Assembly (NCBI GenBank): GCA_002479815.1
Contig: DLPA01000050.1
Coordinates: 4,078 to 11,583, forward strand
From: a bacterium UBA7470
GTDB taxonomy: Bacteria; Pseudomonadota; Gammaproteobacteria; Burkholderiales; Burkholderiaceae_C
Direction: 5' to 3'
DNA length: 7,506 nt
Shown here: one piece after another, positions 6,094 to 7,506 of the stretch
Numbering within the stretch: the stretch's first letter is position 1
How the letters are laid out: every line of letters starts with the position of its first letter
The notes under the pieces: model-generated
Told to the model about the DNA's origin: nothing
Database searches by the model: none
Seen by the model: only the letters and a program-made list of their open reading frames with translations
Made by a program: the position numbers and the translations under genes

Positions 6094-7230
6094 TTAAACA
6101 ATCGTCAGATGTTCGGTGCCTGCATTCAAGTCTGCTGTTTTGCCACGGCGAGAGTTGAGTTTGATTTGCAGGCGCAGATCATTTACCGAGTCGGCATTGC
6201 GTAGGGCATCTTCGTAGCTGATGATGTTGTTTTCATAAGCGTCGAACAAGGCTTGGTCAAAAGTCTGCATTCCCATGTTGCGGCTTTTCTTCATGATCTC
6301 TTTGATCTCGGAGACTTCGCCCTTAAAAATCAAGTCGGCAATCAAGGGGCTATTGAGCATGATCTCTACAGCAGCGTGGCGTCCCTTGCCATCTTGGCGA
6401 ACGACCAAGCGTTGAGAAATCATGGCCTTGAGGTTGAGCGACAAATCCATCAAAAGCTGGGTACGGCGCTCTTCAGGAAAGAAGTTGATGATGCGGTCTA
6501 GGGCTTGGTTGGCGCTGTTGGCGTGCAGCGTTGCCAAGCACAAGTGCCCTGTTTCTGCAAAGGCGACGGCGTGTTCCATCGTTTCGCGGTCACGAATCTC
6601 ACCCATCAAGATCACATCGGGTGCTTGGCGCAGGGTGTTTTTCAGCGCCGCTTCCCAAGAGTCGGTATCCAAGCCTACTTCGCGTTGCGTGACCACGCAG
6701 TTTTTGTGCGGGTGCACAAACTCCACGGGGTCTTCAACAGTGATGATGTGACCATAGGATTTTTCATTGCGCCAGTCGATCATGGCTGCCAAGGTGGTGG
6801 ACTTACCTGAGCCGGTCGCACCTACGATGATGCACAAGCCCCGTTTGCCTAACACCACATCTTTCAGTACTTGCGGTACGCCCAACCCATCAATGGTGGG
6901 CAAAGTCATGGGAATCACCCGAAACACCATCCCTACTTTGCCTTGTTGTACAAACGCGTTCACACGAAAACGCCCGACCGCAGAAGGGGAAATCGCAAAG
7001 TTACACTCTTTCGTACGCTCAAACTCAGCGGCTTGCTTGTCGTTCATGACCGAACGTGCCAGCGTTAACGTGTGGCTGGGGGTCAGTGGCTGAGGACTGA
7101 CTTTGGTGATTTTGCCATCGACCTTCATCGCTGGAGGAAAATCGGCGGTGATGAACAAATCACTCCCTCCCCGACTGACCAACAGGCGTAACAGGTCGTT
7201 GATAAATTTAGTTGCCTGATCGCGTTCCAT
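6094..7230 (-). CDS. pilU: Type IV pilus retraction ATPase PilU
   Basis: Cytoplasmic hexameric secretion-type ATPase that works with PilT to depolymerise and retract type IV pili. Its 378 residues show Walker A GATGSGKST (137-145), Asp box ITVEDPVEF (163-171), Walker B VILMGEIRD (206-214) and His box HLCLATLHA (229-237), all intact. The N-terminal PAS-like region includes SDLFITADFPPAMKVDGK (23-40) and RFRVNAFVQQG (87-97). Relative to PilT, the C-terminal extension (about 345-378, ending GTEHLTIV) is typical of PilU and identifies this paralogue. ATG at 7230 has a good Shine-Dalgarno (AGGA, plus-strand 7237-7240, 6-nt spacer). It begins 18 nt after the pilT stop, so the two are almost certainly co-transcribed, and the dehydrogenase gene follows 26 nt downstream. 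Catalytic motifs are complete, so it should be active. Assignment is very secure. Confidence 0.97.
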   Translation of the reverse strand: MERDQATKFINDLLRLLVSRGGSDLFITADFPPAMKVDGKITKVSPQPLTPSHTLTLARSVMNDKQAAEFERTKECNFAISPSAVGRFRVNAFVQQGKVGMVFRVIPMTLPTIDGLGVPQVLKDVVLGKRGLCIIVGATGSGKSTTLAAMIDWRNEKSYGHIITVEDPVEFVHPHKNCVVTQREVGLDTDSWEAALKNTLRQAPDVILMGEIRDRETMEHAVAFAETGHLCLATLHANSANQALDRIINFFPEERRTQLLMDLSLNLKAMISQRLVVRQDGKGRHAAVEIMLNSPLIADLIFKGEVSEIKEIMKKSRNMGMQTFDQALFDAYENNIISYEDALRNADSVNDLRLQIKLNSRRGKTADLNAGTEHLTIV

Positions 7231-7236
7231 AGTGCA

Positions 7237-7240
7237 TCCT
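7237..7240 (-). promoter_or_regulatory. Ribosome binding site of pilU
   Basis: On the minus strand AGGA lies 6 nt before the pilU ATG at 7230, inside the 18-nt pilT-pilU spacer, which leaves no room for a separate promoter and supports a pilTU operon. Confidence 0.65.
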
Positions 7241-7248
7241 AAGTCTGT

Positions 7249-7506
7249 TTAGCCGGGGAAGTTATCGGGAATTTTGGCCTTGCTGCGCGCTTCAGCTGGG
7301 CTGATTTGATTGCGTTTGACCAGCTCTGTCAGGTTTTGGTCCAGGGTCTGCATACCCACGTTATTCCCCGTTTGAATAGAGGAATACATCTGGGCCACTT
7401 TGGCTTCACGAATCAGGTTGCGAATGGCCGGCGTGCCCAGCATAATTTCATGAGCAGCCACCCGCCCCTGCCCGTCTTTGGTTTTGCACAGGGTTTGTGA
7501 GATCAC
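7249..7506 (-). CDS. pilT: Type IV pilus retraction ATPase PilT, C-terminal 85 residues only
   Basis: Only the last 85 codons of pilT are present; the gene runs off the right edge, so the Walker motifs lie outside. The visible part has the PilT C-terminal signatures: an ISQTL helix, GQGRVAAHEIMLGTPAIRNL, REAKVAQMYSSIQTGNNVGM and MQTLDQNLTELV. It ends in EARSKAKIPDNFPG, matching the conserved PilT C-terminus (the AIRNLI region is needed for retraction in characterised PilT proteins). The first codon in the window is a GTG that is internal, not a start. A TAA stop lies at 7249-7251. PilT powers pilus retraction and twitching motility, and pilU follows 18 nt downstream. Family and paralogue calls are secure despite the truncation. 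Confidence 0.95.
   Translation of the reverse strand: MISQTLCKTKDGQGRVAAHEIMLGTPAIRNLIREAKVAQMYSSIQTGNNVGMQTLDQNLTELVKRNQISPAEARSKAKIPDNFPG

Overview
The window looks like ordinary chromosomal DNA from a betaproteobacterium, most likely order Burkholderiales and possibly a Comamonadaceae-like lineage. That placement is an inference. It rests on a glutamate-cysteine ligase of the Acidithiobacillus ferrooxidans type, a beta-type Kup transporter with a TSVLY motif, paired pilT-pilU genes, and the rsmI/yraN/BON-lipoprotein neighbourhood. Coding density is very high: the longest gap between genes is about 150 nt. I saw no tRNA, rRNA, CRISPR array, insertion sequence, prophage gene or long repeat.

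Left block, minus strand, transcribed right to left: rsmI (16S rRNA 2'-O-methyltransferase), then a gshA-type glutamate-cysteine ligase homologue, then kup (potassium uptake), which runs off the left edge after 485 codons. Middle block, plus strand: yraN (UPF0102 nuclease-like protein) starts back-to-back with rsmI and is followed by a two-BON-domain lipoprotein of the DolP/YraP type. This resembles the E. coli yraL-yraM-yraN-diaA-yraP locus, but without the SIS-domain gene diaA between yraN and the lipoprotein. Right block, minus strand: the C-terminal end of pilT (cut by the right edge), complete pilU, and a beta-hydroxyacid dehydrogenase (3-hydroxyisobutyrate dehydrogenase family), with gaps of 18 and 26 nt that suggest one operon. 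The dehydrogenase gene meets the BON lipoprotein gene tail to tail with no base between their stop codons.

Functionally the window mixes housekeeping and envelope genes: rRNA modification, thiol/glutathione metabolism, K+ uptake, outer-membrane maintenance, and type IV pilus retraction. I found no convincing new multi-gene system. The best lead is the GshA homologue. It keeps most family landmarks, but the glycine-rich segment expected after the KPF-x-x-x-K motif reads KSNQGPAQTDAW instead of a KADxGTYGMG-type loop, and the protein is slightly short there. It may be a paralogue with altered activity. Smaller points are the missing diaA, a twin-arginine-like signal on the BON lipoprotein, and the zero-gap divergent and convergent gene junctions.
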